Source: an uncultured Lachnospiraceae bacterium
GTDB taxonomy: Bacteria; Bacillota; Clostridia; Lachnospirales; Lachnospiraceae
DNA length: 64,000 nucleotides
Direction of reading: 5' to 3'
Assembly (NCBI GenBank): GCA_947594855.1
Contig: CANQEL010000002.1
Location: 62,001-126,000 of the forward strand
Shown: positions 14,038 through 25,073 of the stretch, in pieces
How positions within the stretch are numbered: the stretch's first letter is position 1
Layout of the letters: each line of letters begins with the position of its first letter
Translations under genes and position numbers: made by a program
The notes under the pieces: model-generated
Told to the model about the DNA's origin: nothing
What the model saw: the letters and a program-made list of their open reading frames with translations, nothing else
Databases searched by the model: none

Positions 14038-16557
14038 ATGTTAAAGCATTTATATAAAATTCTAGGGCTTGTTGCAGTATTTGTTCTGGCGCTATGGTTT
14101 TTTGGAAGAAATATGGATGTAATGAACAGCAATATTTATAATGAGACTGTAGAAACGACTGAAGAAACTTTTCCGGTAATAAGCATAGTGTCACAGGATA
14201 TTAATGTCAACAGGCTTTATGGTTACAGCAGTAATATTGCAGCTAATGCCATACGGGAATCTGTTACGGTCATAAATGATTCCCGTAATATAGGTATAAA
14301 TATCAATAAACATAAAACAGATATTAATAAGCTTTCGTATGAGCTTCGTTCAGTTACGACAAATGAACTTTTGGATTCCGGTGAAGTAAGCGCGTTTGAC
14401 GGAACAGATACGGGGCTTTCATGCACGATTAAGCCTGATTATGCATTTGCGACCAGCACGGAATATTCGCTTAAAATAGTACTTATCACTGATGTGAGCA
14501 GGAAAATTAATTATTATACAAGAATCAAATATTATCCCGAAAGCTGCCATCTTAAGGAGAAGCTTGATTTTGTAATGGATTTTCACAATAAAACTATAAG
14601 GAAAGACGAAAGCATAGCATCTTATATAGAGCCTGATTCATCAGCCGATAATTCTACTCTTGCATATGTGGATATTAATTCATCATATTCCAATATTGTG
14701 TGGGGAAAGCTTGAACCTGAAGAAATTACTGATATTATTCCGACAATAAAAGAAATTAATATTGAGACGGCGGGAATACAGCTTGTATATTACGTAACGG
14801 CAGATACAGATTCAGGCCCGTGCAGTTATTATGTAAAAGAGTACTACAGGGTGAGATATTCGGGAGAAAGGATTTATCTTCTTTGGTTTGAAAGAACATT
14901 AGAAACTGTTTTGGATATAAGCCACGCAAGCCTTAATAAGAGTCAGATAAGTATGGGAATTACTAATGATACGGATATGCAGATAGTTTCAAATGATGCA
15001 GTTTCAAGGGTTGCGTTTGTAAAAAATGGCAATGTTTACATTTATGATCTTACAAGAAATATGTTAATAAGAGCGTATTCGGGATATATAAATGAAGAGG
15101 AGTACGAATACAGGCTTTACGGGCAGCAGAATTCAAGGGTTATTTCAATGGACGAAGAGGGAAATACGACCTTTGCCGTGTATGGATATGTAAGTCATGG
15201 CGCATATGAAGGGAAGGTTGCAATTATACTGTACCGGTATAGGGTATCCGACAGTGAGATAGAGGAGCTTTTGTATATACCATTTTCAAATTCTTATCAG
15301 GTTTTAAAGGAAGATTTTGAGGAATATTGTTATATAAATGGAAAAGATGTTTTTTATTTTGTAGTAGACGGTAAAATATATTCATATGATATAGTAGCAG
15401 GAAAGCTCACCTGCATTGCACAGAATATTGAAGATGATAATTTTACCATTGTACCTGAAAACAATATGTTTATATGGAAAGAAAATGAAGTCCTTAATAT
15501 GCTTGATCTGGAAAGCGGGAATAAGGCTGTAATAAGTGCGGGTGAAGCGGAATATGTAAGGCTTATCGGGGTAATAGGCGAACATATAGTATATGGTACC
15601 GGAAAAAACTCTGATATACGTATAGCGGCCGACGGCACCAGGACTTATAACATGTACAGGCTTGATATTGCCGACAACGCAGGGAATATTATAAAGACAT
15701 ACAGGAAAAAGAAATTATATATTTCAAATGCATATGTAAAAGATAATGTTGTATATATGGACAGAACCAGAAAACAGAGGGGCGCTTTTGTTCCTGTAAG
15801 CGGAGATAATATAATTAACAGGCTTAATGTGGTTAAGCAGTCTGTCTCTCTTGTATCACGTGTAACTGAGCGTACAATGACTGAATGGTATATGTCATTT
15901 CCATCAGGTTTTCAGATGACAGAGATACCTGAAGAAACGGTTATAAATAAATATGTACTCACAAAGGAAAATACCCTTTATCTGGAGGAGAATAAGGAAA
16001 AACTTAAGTATTATGTATATGCAAAAGGTGAGATAAAGGCGTCATATTTTACACCGGCGCAGGCTGTTATATATGCGGATGAACAGCAGGGTGTTGTAAT
16101 TAACAGCAAAAACCGTATGGTATGGGAACGTGGCGGAAGGTTTAACAGTGCTTCCGTTTCGGGAATTGATAATACAAAGAGCTCGTCAAAGGCTGACAGT
16201 ATAGATGTATGTGTATACATGCTTCTGAAGTCATTTTATATAAACGTATCCCAGGATGATATTGCAAAGGAAGATAAGTCAATTTATGATATCCTTGCGG
16301 GGTATGTTGAAGAACCTGTCAATCTTAAAGGCTGTACTTTAGATGAAATACTGTATTTTGTAAGTATGGGAAGTCCGGTTATTGCAATGAAGGATAACAG
16401 TCATGCAGTACTTATAACGGCATATGATCAGAGTACGGTAACGATATATGATCCTGATACCGGACAATCACAGAAGATGTATCAGGCCAGTGCGGATGAG
16501 ATGTTTGCCGCATCCGGAAATATATTTATCAGTTGCATGAAAGGAGAAAGCGAATAA
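14038..16557 (+). CDS. Large membrane-anchored extracytoplasmic protein with C-terminal C39-like cysteine peptidase domain
   Basis: N-terminal TM; C-terminal DVCVYMLLKSF (Cys), SHAVLITAYD (His), DPDTG fits C39_2-type fold. Confidence 0.7.
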   Translation: MLKHLYKILGLVAVFVLALWFFGRNMDVMNSNIYNETVETTEETFPVISIVSQDINVNRLYGYSSNIAANAIRESVTVINDSRNIGININKHKTDINKLSYELRSVTTNELLDSGEVSAFDGTDTGLSCTIKPDYAFATSTEYSLKIVLITDVSRKINYYTRIKYYPESCHLKEKLDFVMDFHNKTIRKDESIASYIEPDSSADNSTLAYVDINSSYSNIVWGKLEPEEITDIIPTIKEINIETAGIQLVYYVTADTDSGPCSYYVKEYYRVRYSGERIYLLWFERTLETVLDISHASLNKSQISMGITNDTDMQIVSNDAVSRVAFVKNGNVYIYDLTRNMLIRAYSGYINEEEYEYRLYGQQNSRVISMDEEGNTTFAVYGYVSHGAYEGKVAIILYRYRVSDSEIEELLYIPFSNSYQVLKEDFEEYCYINGKDVFYFVVDGKIYSYDIVAGKLTCIAQNIEDDNFTIVPENNMFIWKENEVLNMLDLESGNKAVISAGEAEYVRLIGVIGEHIVYGTGKNSDIRIAADGTRTYNMYRLDIADNAGNIIKTYRKKKLYISNAYVKDNVVYMDRTRKQRGAFVPVSGDNIINRLNVVKQSVSLVSRVTERTMTEWYMSFPSGFQMTEIPEETVINKYVLTKENTLYLEENKEKLKYYVYAKGEIKASYFTPAQAVIYADEQQGVVINSKNRMVWERGGRFNSASVSGIDNTKSSSKADSIDVCVYMLLKSFYINVSQDDIAKEDKSIYDILAGYVEEPVNLKGCTLDEILYFVSMGSPVIAMKDNSHAVLITAYDQSTVTIYDPDTGQSQKMYQASADEMFAASGNIFISCMKGESE

Positions 16558-17675
16558 TGGATAGCAGAATAATAAAGCTTGCACATAACCTTGTGGAATA
16601 TTCTATGAGGGTGAAGCAGGGGGATAAAGTATATATTGATTACATAGGAGCCGATACCGAGCCGCTCGCAAGGCAGCTTGTAAAAGAAGTGTATAATGCA
16701 GGGGGAATTCCTTTTGCGCATTATACGAACCAGCGTGTTTTAAGAGAAATTATTATGAATTGTACAAAAGAGCAGATGGAATTTATGGCAGAGCTTGACT
16801 GTGCGGAAATGGAAAAAATGGATTGTTATGTAGCGGTAAGGGGTTCGGAAAATGCAGCGGAGTTTTCCGATATTCCTGCCGATAAAATGAAATTATATGA
16901 ATTGTACTACAGAAAACCGGTACATACAGACATACGCGTTCCAAAGACCCGATGGGTAGTTTTAAGATATCCTAATGATTCAATGGCGCAGCTTGCAAAT
17001 ACAAGCAAAGAAGCATTTGAAGATTTTTATTTTGAAGTGTGCAATCTGGATTACTCAAAAATGGAAGAAGCCATGAAACCTCTCGTAAAGCTCATGGAAA
17101 AGACAGATAAGGTAAGGCTTAAATGCGGTAACGGAACCGATATTACATTTTCAATAAAGGATATTCCGGTCATTCCATGCGCAGGTCATATGAATATTCC
17201 TGATGGTGAAGTGTATACGGCGCCCGTTAAAGATTCCGTAAATGGAAAGATATGTTATAATACTCCGTCGCTTTATCAGGGAACTACATTTGAAAATGTG
17301 ACTTTGGAATTTAAAGACGGCCGTATAGTAAACGCCGTATCCAATTATACGGAAAAATTAAATGAGATACTGGATACTGACGAAGGCTCCAGGTATGTCG
17401 GAGAGTTTGCAATAGGAGTTAATCCTTATGTGACGGAGCCTATGAAAGATATATTATTTGATGAAAAAATTATGGGCTCAATCCATTTTACGCCGGGAAG
17501 CTGTTATGATGAAGCATATAACGGCAATAAATCTTCTGTGCACTGGGATCTTGTTCTTATTATGACGCCCGAATACGGCGGAGGGGAAATATACTTTGAC
17601 GACGTGCTTATAAGAAAAGACGGAAGATTTGTTATAGATGCTCTTAAGTGCCTTAATCCTGAGAACCTTAAATAA
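16557..17675 (+). CDS. M29 family (AmpS/PepS-like) aminopeptidase
   Basis: ATG overlaps preceding stop (TAATG); DKYIDYIGADTEPLARQLVKE-like start, FTPGSCYDEAYNGNKSSVHWDLVLIM. Confidence 0.88.
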   Translation: MDSRIIKLAHNLVEYSMRVKQGDKVYIDYIGADTEPLARQLVKEVYNAGGIPFAHYTNQRVLREIIMNCTKEQMEFMAELDCAEMEKMDCYVAVRGSENAAEFSDIPADKMKLYELYYRKPVHTDIRVPKTRWVVLRYPNDSMAQLANTSKEAFEDFYFEVCNLDYSKMEEAMKPLVKLMEKTDKVRLKCGNGTDITFSIKDIPVIPCAGHMNIPDGEVYTAPVKDSVNGKICYNTPSLYQGTTFENVTLEFKDGRIVNAVSNYTEKLNEILDTDEGSRYVGEFAIGVNPYVTEPMKDILFDEKIMGSIHFTPGSCYDEAYNGNKSSVHWDLVLIMTPEYGGGEIYFDDVLIRKDGRFVIDALKCLNPENLK

Positions 17676-17686
17676 GAGGAGATATT

Positions 17687-19069
17687 ATGAGACTGCCGGA
17701 TAAATTTACGGAAAAAATGAAGACAATTCTTAAAGATGAATATGGGGACTTCATAAAAAGTTATGAAAACCGGAGATTGTACGGACTTAGGATTAATACT
17801 CTTAAGATATCCTGTGAGGAGTTTGAGAAGATTGCTCCGTTTGAAATAAAGAAAATACCATGGATTGATAACGGATATTATTATAATGAATCCGCGCAGC
17901 CTTCAAAACATCCATATTATCATGCGGGACTGTATTATCTTCAGGAGCCGAGTGCAATGACGCCTGCGTCAAGGCTTCCCGTAAATGAGGGCGAAGCAGT
18001 ACTTGATCTGTGCGCCGCGCCGGGCGGAAAAGCTACCGAACTTGGCGCAAAACTTGGCGGCGAAGGTGTTTTGGTTGCAAATGATATAAGCAGTTCAAGG
18101 GCGAAAGCGCTTCTAAAAAATATTGAGCTTTTTGGAATAAGAAATCCGTTTGTGGTAAGTGAAAGCCCTGCAAAGCTGGCTTTATATTTTGAAGGATTTT
18201 TTGATAAGATACTTCTTGACGCGCCTTGTTCCGGTGAAGGGATGTTCAGAAAAGACCCGTCTGTAATTAAAAATTATGAGGCGGGCGATACGTCATACTA
18301 TGAAAAACTTCAAAGGGAAATAATAACTCCTGCAGTAAATATGCTTAAGCCGGGCGGTATGCTTATGTACTCGACATGTACATTTTCGCCCGGTGAAAAT
18401 GAGTGTCAGATGGATTATCTGCTTAAAAAATTTCCCGAAATGGAGCTTACCTGTATAGATGGCTATGAAGGGTTTGACTGCGGTCATCCCGAATGGGCGG
18501 AAGGAAATGAAAACCTTAGAAAATGTGTGAGGATATGGCCTCACAAAATGGAGGGGGAGGGACATTTTCTTGCACTTCTTAAAAAACGCGGAGGGGAAAG
18601 TATACCCGGACCTTCACTTTCTTATCTTTCCGTAGACAAATCGTTGAAAAAGAGACTGGAGTATTTTTATGAATTTGCAAAAGATCTTAGCTGGGATATA
18701 GATGAGTCGCGTCTTGAGATAAGAGGTGAGAGATTATTTTATATGCCGGGGCTTCTTGGAAAGCTTACCGGTATGAGATTTTTGAGAAACGGTTTGTATA
18801 TGGGAGACATTCTGAATAAAAGGTTTGAGCCGAGTCAGGCTCTTGCAATGGCGATAAAGCCGGGTGAATATAGCAAAACGATATCTTTTGGGAATGATGA
18901 TATAAGGGTTATAAAGTACCTCAAAGGAGAAACGATAGAGATTTCAGAAAGCGAGGATACTGGCAGGGGAATAAGACTTTTCTGTGTTGACGGTTATCCT
19001 CTTGGCTGGGGTAAGTTAAATAACGGTATATTAAAAAATAAATATCATTCCGGATGGCGGCTCATGTGA
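17687..19069 (+). CDS. RsmF/RsmB-like rRNA (cytosine-C5)-methyltransferase
   Basis: LDLCAAPGGKATELGAKL; LLDAPCSGEGMFRKDP; YSTCTFSPGENE. Confidence 0.92.
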   Translation: MRLPDKFTEKMKTILKDEYGDFIKSYENRRLYGLRINTLKISCEEFEKIAPFEIKKIPWIDNGYYYNESAQPSKHPYYHAGLYYLQEPSAMTPASRLPVNEGEAVLDLCAAPGGKATELGAKLGGEGVLVANDISSSRAKALLKNIELFGIRNPFVVSESPAKLALYFEGFFDKILLDAPCSGEGMFRKDPSVIKNYEAGDTSYYEKLQREIITPAVNMLKPGGMLMYSTCTFSPGENECQMDYLLKKFPEMELTCIDGYEGFDCGHPEWAEGNENLRKCVRIWPHKMEGEGHFLALLKKRGGESIPGPSLSYLSVDKSLKKRLEYFYEFAKDLSWDIDESRLEIRGERLFYMPGLLGKLTGMRFLRNGLYMGDILNKRFEPSQALAMAIKPGEYSKTISFGNDDIRVIKYLKGETIEISESEDTGRGIRLFCVDGYPLGWGKLNNGILKNKYHSGWRLM

Positions 19070-20253
19070 CTTATGAAGTTAAGAAGCTCCATTGCGGCGT
19101 CATCCTTTGACATAAGCGAAAGGGTCTTTTCGGAGTCTTTTGTTATAATTGTAAGCCTGTTGGTGTCGGTTCCGAAACCGGCGCCTTCTTCACGCAGACT
19201 GTTTGCGGCAATGATATCACAATTCTTTTTAATAAGTTTTTTTCTTGAGTTTTCAAGCACATTTTCGGTTTCCATTGAAAAACCGCATATAATCTGACCA
19301 TCTTTTTTAAGTTTTCCAAGTTCGGCAAGTATATCCTTTGTACGTTCAAGTTTGATGGAATTATTGGTATTATCGTCAGATTTTTTGATTTTTTCATCGG
19401 AAATTTCGGCAGGCCTGTAATCTGCAACTGCTGCCGATTTGATTATAATATCATAATTTTCATATCTGTTTATTACTGCCTGATACATCTCCTCTGCAGT
19501 ATTTACGTGTATAATATCGCAGAACATAGGCGGTTTGATAGCGACAGGTCCTGTTACAAGGGTTACATAAGCTCCTCGAAGCATTGCCATGCGGGCAATG
19601 CTGTAGCCCATTTTTCCGGTTGAATGGTTTGTAATATATCTTACAGGGTCTATAGGTTCTATCGTAGGTCCTGCGGTAACAAGTATTTTTTTGCCTTCAA
19701 GGTCTTTTGGAAGTGCAATGCTTCTTAATATATATTCGATAAGGATATCTTCAGAAGGAAGTTTTCCGGCTCCTTCGGCGCCGCATGCAAGGTGTCCGGT
19801 AGCAGGAGATATAACTGTATACCCGTATTTTTCAAGTTTTTGTATATTATCGGATACTATAGGATTCGTAAGCATGGCTGTATTCATTGCAGGAGATATG
19901 ATAATCGGACATTTTGCGGCAAGTACGGTTGTTGAAAGCATATCGTCGGCTATGCCGCATGCCATTTTGCCGATTATGTCTGCCGAGGCGGGCGCAATCA
20001 GAAAGACGTCAGCCTTCTTTGCGAGTGAGACGTGTCCTACGTGAAATTCAAAGTTACGGTCAAATGTATCAATGATGCATTTGTTGCCGGTTAATGTTTC
20101 AAATGTAATAGGATTGATGAAATTGGCTGCATTTTTTGTCATTAACACATGTACGCAGGCGCCCATTTTTACAAGCGCGCTTGCCACATTAGCCATTTTG
20201 TATGCAGCGATGCTTCCTGTTACTCCGAGTACAACGGTTTTTCCTGTCAGCAT
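19045..20253 (-). CDS. coaBC: Bifunctional phosphopantothenoylcysteine decarboxylase/phosphopantothenate-cysteine ligase
   Basis: VVLGVTGSIAAYK; PAMNTAML; ITAGPTIEPIDPVRYITNHSTGKMGY-type motif. Confidence 0.95.
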   Translation of the reverse strand: MLTGKTVVLGVTGSIAAYKMANVASALVKMGACVHVLMTKNAANFINPITFETLTGNKCIIDTFDRNFEFHVGHVSLAKKADVFLIAPASADIIGKMACGIADDMLSTTVLAAKCPIIISPAMNTAMLTNPIVSDNIQKLEKYGYTVISPATGHLACGAEGAGKLPSEDILIEYILRSIALPKDLEGKKILVTAGPTIEPIDPVRYITNHSTGKMGYSIARMAMLRGAYVTLVTGPVAIKPPMFCDIIHVNTAEEMYQAVINRYENYDIIIKSAAVADYRPAEISDEKIKKSDDNTNNSIKLERTKDILAELGKLKKDGQIICGFSMETENVLENSRKKLIKKNCDIIAANSLREEGAGFGTDTNRLTIITKDSEKTLSLMSKDDAAMELLNFISHMSRHPE

Positions 20254-20287
20254 ATTTACCTCCATAATTAAACGGTGACGGTGTTAT

Positions 20288-20671
20288 CTATGAAAGTTCA
20301 CCGTGTTTTTCATAATTAGCCTGTCTTACTATCTTATTATTTTCATCTACGAATACTACCTTGGGACGGTGCGCAGCAGTCTCTGAAGGACTGAGCTGAC
20401 AGTAACTCATAATGATTATATGGTCGCCTACCTGGACCTGCCTTGCGGCGGCTCCGTTTAAGCATATCATTCCTGAGCCTGCTTCTCCTTCGATAGTATA
20501 TGTTTCAAATCTGTTTCCGTTTTCAATGTCCACTATCTGGACCATTTCGTATTCGCATATTCCGGCTGCCTCCATAAGCAGCGGGTCCACGGTTATGCTT
20601 CCGACATAATTAAGTTCAGCCTGTGTTACGACTGCACGGTGAATTTTTCCTTTTAACATGGTAATAGTCAT
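20288..20671 (-). CDS. panD: Aspartate 1-decarboxylase
   Basis: [25 protein letters not shown] with GS cleavage site. Confidence 0.97.
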   Translation of the reverse strand: MTITMLKGKIHRAVVTQAELNYVGSITVDPLLMEAAGICEYEMVQIVDIENGNRFETYTIEGEAGSGMICLNGAAARQVQVGDHIIIMSYCQLSPSETAAHRPKVVFVDENNKIVRQANYEKHGELS

Positions 20672-20683
20672 AATATAACCTCC

Positions 20684-21532
20684 TTAGCCAACATTTACGA
20701 TAAAGTTATCTATCAGACGTGTTTTTCCTATATATACTGCAATGGCGCAGAGAATTTCACCCTTTATAACGGACACGCTTTCCATCGTGTTCATATCTAC
20801 TATTTCAACGTAGTCTGTTTTTGCAAGTGGTTCGGCATTTATAATGTCCTTCATCCTGTTTATAACAACCGAGGCGTTTCTTTCTCCGTTGTTTACAAGC
20901 GACTGTCCGCAGGTTATGGATTTGTGGAGTACGAGCGCGGCTTTTCGCTCCTCTTTATTAAGATAAGTGTTTCTCGAACTTTTGGCAAGCCCGTCTTCTT
21001 CCCTTACTATAGGACAGCCTGTTATATTGATATCAAAATTGAGGTCTTTTACCATACGCTTAATTACTGCAAGCTGCTGCGCATCCTTCTGTCCGAAATA
21101 TGCATTGTCAGGTGTTGTTATATTAAAAAGTTTGCTTACAACCGTACATACGCCCTGGAAATGAGTAGGTCTGCTTTTGCCGCAAAGCACATCTGTCAGT
21201 CCTGTCATATTGACATAGGTGCACGCTCCTTTTGGATACATTTCAGACGCTTCAGGATGAAAGATTATGTCTGCGCCTGCAGATTCGCAGAGGGCAGAAT
21301 CTTTATTTATATCCCTGGGGTAAGTTTCATAATCTTCATTAGGACCGAACTGGGTAGGGTTTACAAAGATGCTCACGACAACCCTGTCATTTTCTGAAAC
21401 AGCTTTTTTAATAAGGCTCAGATGTCCTTCGTGAAGGTATCCCATTGTAGGAACAAGACCGACTTTAAGGCAGTTCTTTTTCCATTCTTTTATAATTGCG
21501 CGGGTTTCTGCTACTGTAGATATAATTTTCAT
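20684..21532 (-). CDS. panC: Pantothenate synthetase
   Basis: VGLVPTMGYLHEGHLSLIKKA; FVNPTQFGPNEDYETYPRD. Confidence 0.97.
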   Translation of the reverse strand: MKIISTVAETRAIIKEWKKNCLKVGLVPTMGYLHEGHLSLIKKAVSENDRVVVSIFVNPTQFGPNEDYETYPRDINKDSALCESAGADIIFHPEASEMYPKGACTYVNMTGLTDVLCGKSRPTHFQGVCTVVSKLFNITTPDNAYFGQKDAQQLAVIKRMVKDLNFDINITGCPIVREEDGLAKSSRNTYLNKEERKAALVLHKSITCGQSLVNNGERNASVVINRMKDIINAEPLAKTDYVEIVDMNTMESVSVIKGEILCAIAVYIGKTRLIDNFIVNVG

Positions 21533-21549
21533 ATTATTATCCTCCAAAT

Positions 21550-22377
21550 TTAATACAGCTTTTCTATTACTTCATCATCTATTGCATATGAATGTTCGGC
21601 AGCAGGAAAAGACATATCCGATACTGAATCTATATAATCGCGGAATGCCTGTTTCATTATATCGCCTACGTTGGCAAATCGCTTTACAAACTTTGGTACA
21701 TAATCAGAAAACATTCCGAGCATGTCCTGATATACAAGTACCTGGCCGTCGCAGGCATTTCCTGCGCCTATTCCTATTGTAGGTATTGAAAGTTTTTCGG
21801 TTATAAGACCGGCAAGTTTTGCAGGTACACATTCAAGGACTAAGCAAAAAGCTCCGGCTTCTTCCACAATAAGGGCATCCTCAATGATTTTTTTTGCTGC
21901 TTCTTCATTTTTGCCCTGTATTTTAAAACCGCCAAATGCATTTACTGACTGAGGGGTAAGCCCAAGATGTGCGACAACGGGGATACCGCAGTCTGTGATA
22001 GCCTTTATCTGTTCGGAGACTTCACGGCCTCCCTCAAGTTTTACAGCGCCTGCCCTGCCTTCTTTCATAAGCCTGCCTGCGTTTACGACAGCATCATAAA
22101 CTGATGTCTGGTAGGACATAAACGGCATATCTATAACAACGAGCGCATTTTTTGCGGCGCGCGAAACGGCGGCGCCGTGATGTATCATGTCTTCCATTGT
22201 TACTGAAAGAGTATCTTCATAACCAAGCATTACATTGCCGAGTGAATCGCCTACAAGGATACTGTTTACACCTGCTTCATCCATCAGTTTTGCTGTAGAA
22301 TAATCATAGGCTGTAAGCATGGTGAGCTTTTTGCCCGTCTGTTTTGCCTCTTTAAAAGTCAGTACTGAATTTTTCAT
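21550..22377 (-). CDS. panB: 3-methyl-2-oxobutanoate hydroxymethyltransferase
   Basis: [37 protein letters not shown]. Confidence 0.97.
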   Translation of the reverse strand: MKNSVLTFKEAKQTGKKLTMLTAYDYSTAKLMDEAGVNSILVGDSLGNVMLGYEDTLSVTMEDMIHHGAAVSRAAKNALVVIDMPFMSYQTSVYDAVVNAGRLMKEGRAGAVKLEGGREVSEQIKAITDCGIPVVAHLGLTPQSVNAFGGFKIQGKNEEAAKKIIEDALIVEEAGAFCLVLECVPAKLAGLITEKLSIPTIGIGAGNACDGQVLVYQDMLGMFSDYVPKFVKRFANVGDIMKQAFRDYIDSVSDMSFPAAEHSYAIDDEVIEKLY

Positions 22378-23261
22378 ATATCTCTTCCTTTCATATTAAT
22401 CTGTTCACTAAGAATATTTTTCATATAAGTATAATCAGTATCAGGATTTTTTTGCTGTGCTGTTCTTATAAGTTCTAGTGACAGATATATATATATCTGC
22501 TTTATATTGCCGTCAAGTTCGTTTAAGTGGTTTATTACCGTTGTTGTATCATTCCTGTCTATCGGACCCGTAAGGGCCTCTATAGCGCCGTTTTCTATGA
22601 TATTATGGCAGTTTCCGATAAACAGTGAAGATAATGCAGTATGGGCGTCTTCTTTGGAGAAACCGCATCCAGTAAGAAGCGTGCACGCTGTATCGTAAAG
22701 GCTTATTGTAAGGTTGCTTGCAAGTACTGCCGCAGCATGGTAGCGTACTTTATCTGCTGCGCTTATTATGGATACTTTGTTTCCAAGGCTTTCAATAAGC
22801 TCTTTTATGAATGACAGTTTTTCACTGCTTCCTTCAATTGTAAAATAAGTGTCATTAAGCGTCTTATAACTTTCTGTTTTGGAATTTACTGCACATAGCG
22901 GATGTACTGAATAACCATATGCTCCATGTGAGGTTATATCAGAGAAAACGTCAGAAGACATTGCACCACTGCAATGACATATTATTTTGCCTGTAATATT
23001 ATATACTGAAATTGTGTTCCAGACTTCTTTTACAGCTCTGTCAGGAACGGTTAAAAATATTATATTGCAATCATTTATAAGACTTTCGGCATCATCATAT
23101 TTTCGGGTATTGGTAAATGAAGCGGCATCTTGCGCCGAAGAGGAAGTATGACTGTAATAACCTGACACGGTAATGCCTTTGTTACAGAAATATTTTCCAA
23201 GCGAATTTCCGACGCGGCCTGCTCCGATAAATCCAATCCTTATCAGAGAGTCGTCATTCAT
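22374..23261 (-). CDS. Rossmann-like/DUF2520 protein, candidate ketopantoate reductase (PanG-like)
   Basis: [29 protein letters not shown]; 4 bp overlap with panB. Confidence 0.75.
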   Translation of the reverse strand: MNDDSLIRIGFIGAGRVGNSLGKYFCNKGITVSGYYSHTSSSAQDAASFTNTRKYDDAESLINDCNIIFLTVPDRAVKEVWNTISVYNITGKIICHCSGAMSSDVFSDITSHGAYGYSVHPLCAVNSKTESYKTLNDTYFTIEGSSEKLSFIKELIESLGNKVSIISAADKVRYHAAAVLASNLTISLYDTACTLLTGCGFSKEDAHTALSSLFIGNCHNIIENGAIEALTGPIDRNDTTTVINHLNELDGNIKQIYIYLSLELIRTAQQKNPDTDYTYMKNILSEQINMKGRDI

Positions 23262-23442
23262 GCAACCACCTTCCTTCTTATGGAAGGCAAAATATAAATA
23301 AAAACAGGGTACAGCTTCTTTCGAATACCATCCACGATTAATATAGCATTAAGTTTACAAAGTGTAAAGAAAAAAATGTGTTGACATTTTAAAATATAAA
23401 AGATACCTTTAATATAAAATGAAAGACGTACCGGAGGCCGTC

Positions 23443-24357
23443 ATGAAAAAAAAGCTTCTTTTAACAGGTTTTCTATGTATGATATTTATTTTAAGCGCCT
23501 GTATACGTGAAAATGAGGATACGGGAAAGCTTAAAATTGTTACCACCATATTTGCACCATATGATTTTGTAAGGGAGATAGCCGGAGATAAAGTAAGCCT
23601 TACAATGCTTTTGTCGCCGGGGGAAGAAAGCCATTCCTTCGACCCTTCGCCACAGGATATTATAGATATATCAGAGTGCGACCTTTTTATATATAATGGC
23701 GGTGAAAATGATGAATGGGCAGACGATATACTTGATTCAGTGAGTGACGATATCCATGTTTTAAAAATGATGGACTGTATAGACACGCTTTATACTGAGG
23801 AAGACGAAGAACATTCGCATGAAGATTCAGAGTATGATGAGCATGTATGGACATCACCGCTTAATGCGGTAAAGATTGTAAACGCTATAACGGACATGCT
23901 TGCAGAACTTGACGGAGACAATGCCGATTTTTATTATGATAACTGCAAAAGGTATGAAAAAGAGCTGAAAGCTTTGGATGATGATATAAGGGAAGTTGTG
24001 AAAGGGGCAAAACGCGACAGGATTGTATTTGGGGACAGGTTTGCGTTAAGATATTTTACCGAGGAGTTTGGTATTTCATATTATGCCGCATTTCCGGGAT
24101 GCGCACAGGATACGGAGATAAATCCTGCTAAGATTACAGAGATTATAGATTTGGTAAAAAAGGAGAATATACCTGTTGTGTTTAAGGCGGAGCTTAGCAA
24201 TGGCAAAATTGCAGATACAATAGGGGAAGCTTCAGGGGCAGAGGTGCGCACGTTTTATTCATGCCATAATATTTCGGCAGATGATTTTAATAAAGGGCTT
24301 GGATATACGGATATGATGGAAAGAAATATGAATCTGTTAAAGGAGGCACTTAACTGA
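23443..24357 (+). CDS. Zinc-type metal ABC transporter substrate-binding lipoprotein (ZnuA/AdcA-like)
   Basis: Lipobox FILSAC; TTIFAPYDFVREIAGDKVSLTMLLSPGEESHSFDPSPQDI; acidic/His loop EEDEEHSHEDSEYDEHVW. Confidence 0.92.
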   Translation: MKKKLLLTGFLCMIFILSACIRENEDTGKLKIVTTIFAPYDFVREIAGDKVSLTMLLSPGEESHSFDPSPQDIIDISECDLFIYNGGENDEWADDILDSVSDDIHVLKMMDCIDTLYTEEDEEHSHEDSEYDEHVWTSPLNAVKIVNAITDMLAELDGDNADFYYDNCKRYEKELKALDDDIREVVKGAKRDRIVFGDRFALRYFTEEFGISYYAAFPGCAQDTEINPAKITEIIDLVKKENIPVVFKAELSNGKIADTIGEASGAEVRTFYSCHNISADDFNKGLGYTDMMERNMNLLKEALN

Positions 24358-25073
24358 TGGCGCTTATTTCATGTGAAAATGCTGCATTTGGATATGATAG
24401 TGAAATAGTTCTTTCGGATATTAATTTTTCACTGCATGGGGGAGAATACATGTGTATTCTTGGTGAAAACGGCGCGGGAAAGAGTACTCTTATAAAAGGT
24501 ATCTTAAAACTTATGAATCCGGTATCGGGTACTATACGTATGGGTGAGGGTTTAAAAGCGTGGGAGATAGGATATCTTCCGCAGCAGACGGCTGTTCAGA
24601 AGAATTTCCCGGCAAGCGTATTTGAAGTAGTGCTTTCAGGAAGGATAAACAGCATGGGTATAAGACCGTTTTATTCCGGGCGGGACAGGAAAGATGCGCA
24701 TGAAAAGATCCGGCTTATGGGAATGGAAGAGTATGAGAAAAAAAGTTATCAGGAGCTTTCAGGCGGTCAGAAACAGAGGGTTCTTCTGGCGCGTGCTTTG
24801 TGCGCGTCAAAAAAACTCATACTTCTTGACGAACCGGCAGCGGGCCTTGACCCTGTTGCAATGAATGACCTGTATGAACTTATTAAAGATATTAATGATA
24901 ATATGAAGATGACGGTAATCATGGTGTCGCATGATGTACGGGCAGCGGTAAAATATGCAAGCCATATACTGCATTTGTCGCACAAGCAGCTGTTTTTCGG
25001 AACTACGGCAGATTATATAAAAAGCAGTGCCGGAAAGGAATTCTTAGAGGGTGGTACAGTCTATGATTATTAA
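24357..25073 (+). CDS. Metal ABC transporter ATP-binding protein (ZnuC-like)
   Basis: GENGAGKSTLIKGIL Walker A; LSGGQKQRVLLARAL; LLDEPAAGLD. Confidence 0.95.
   Translation: MALISCENAAFGYDSEIVLSDINFSLHGGEYMCILGENGAGKSTLIKGILKLMNPVSGTIRMGEGLKAWEIGYLPQQTAVQKNFPASVFEVVLSGRINSMGIRPFYSGRDRKDAHEKIRLMGMEEYEKKSYQELSGGQKQRVLLARALCASKKLILLDEPAAGLDPVAMNDLYELIKDINDNMKMTVIMVSHDVRAAVKYASHILHLSHKQLFFGTTADYIKSSAGKEFLEGGTVYDY

Noticed and set aside
19073-19297. Plus-strand ORFs over coaBC/pan genes
   Set aside because: Antisense to well-supported genes.
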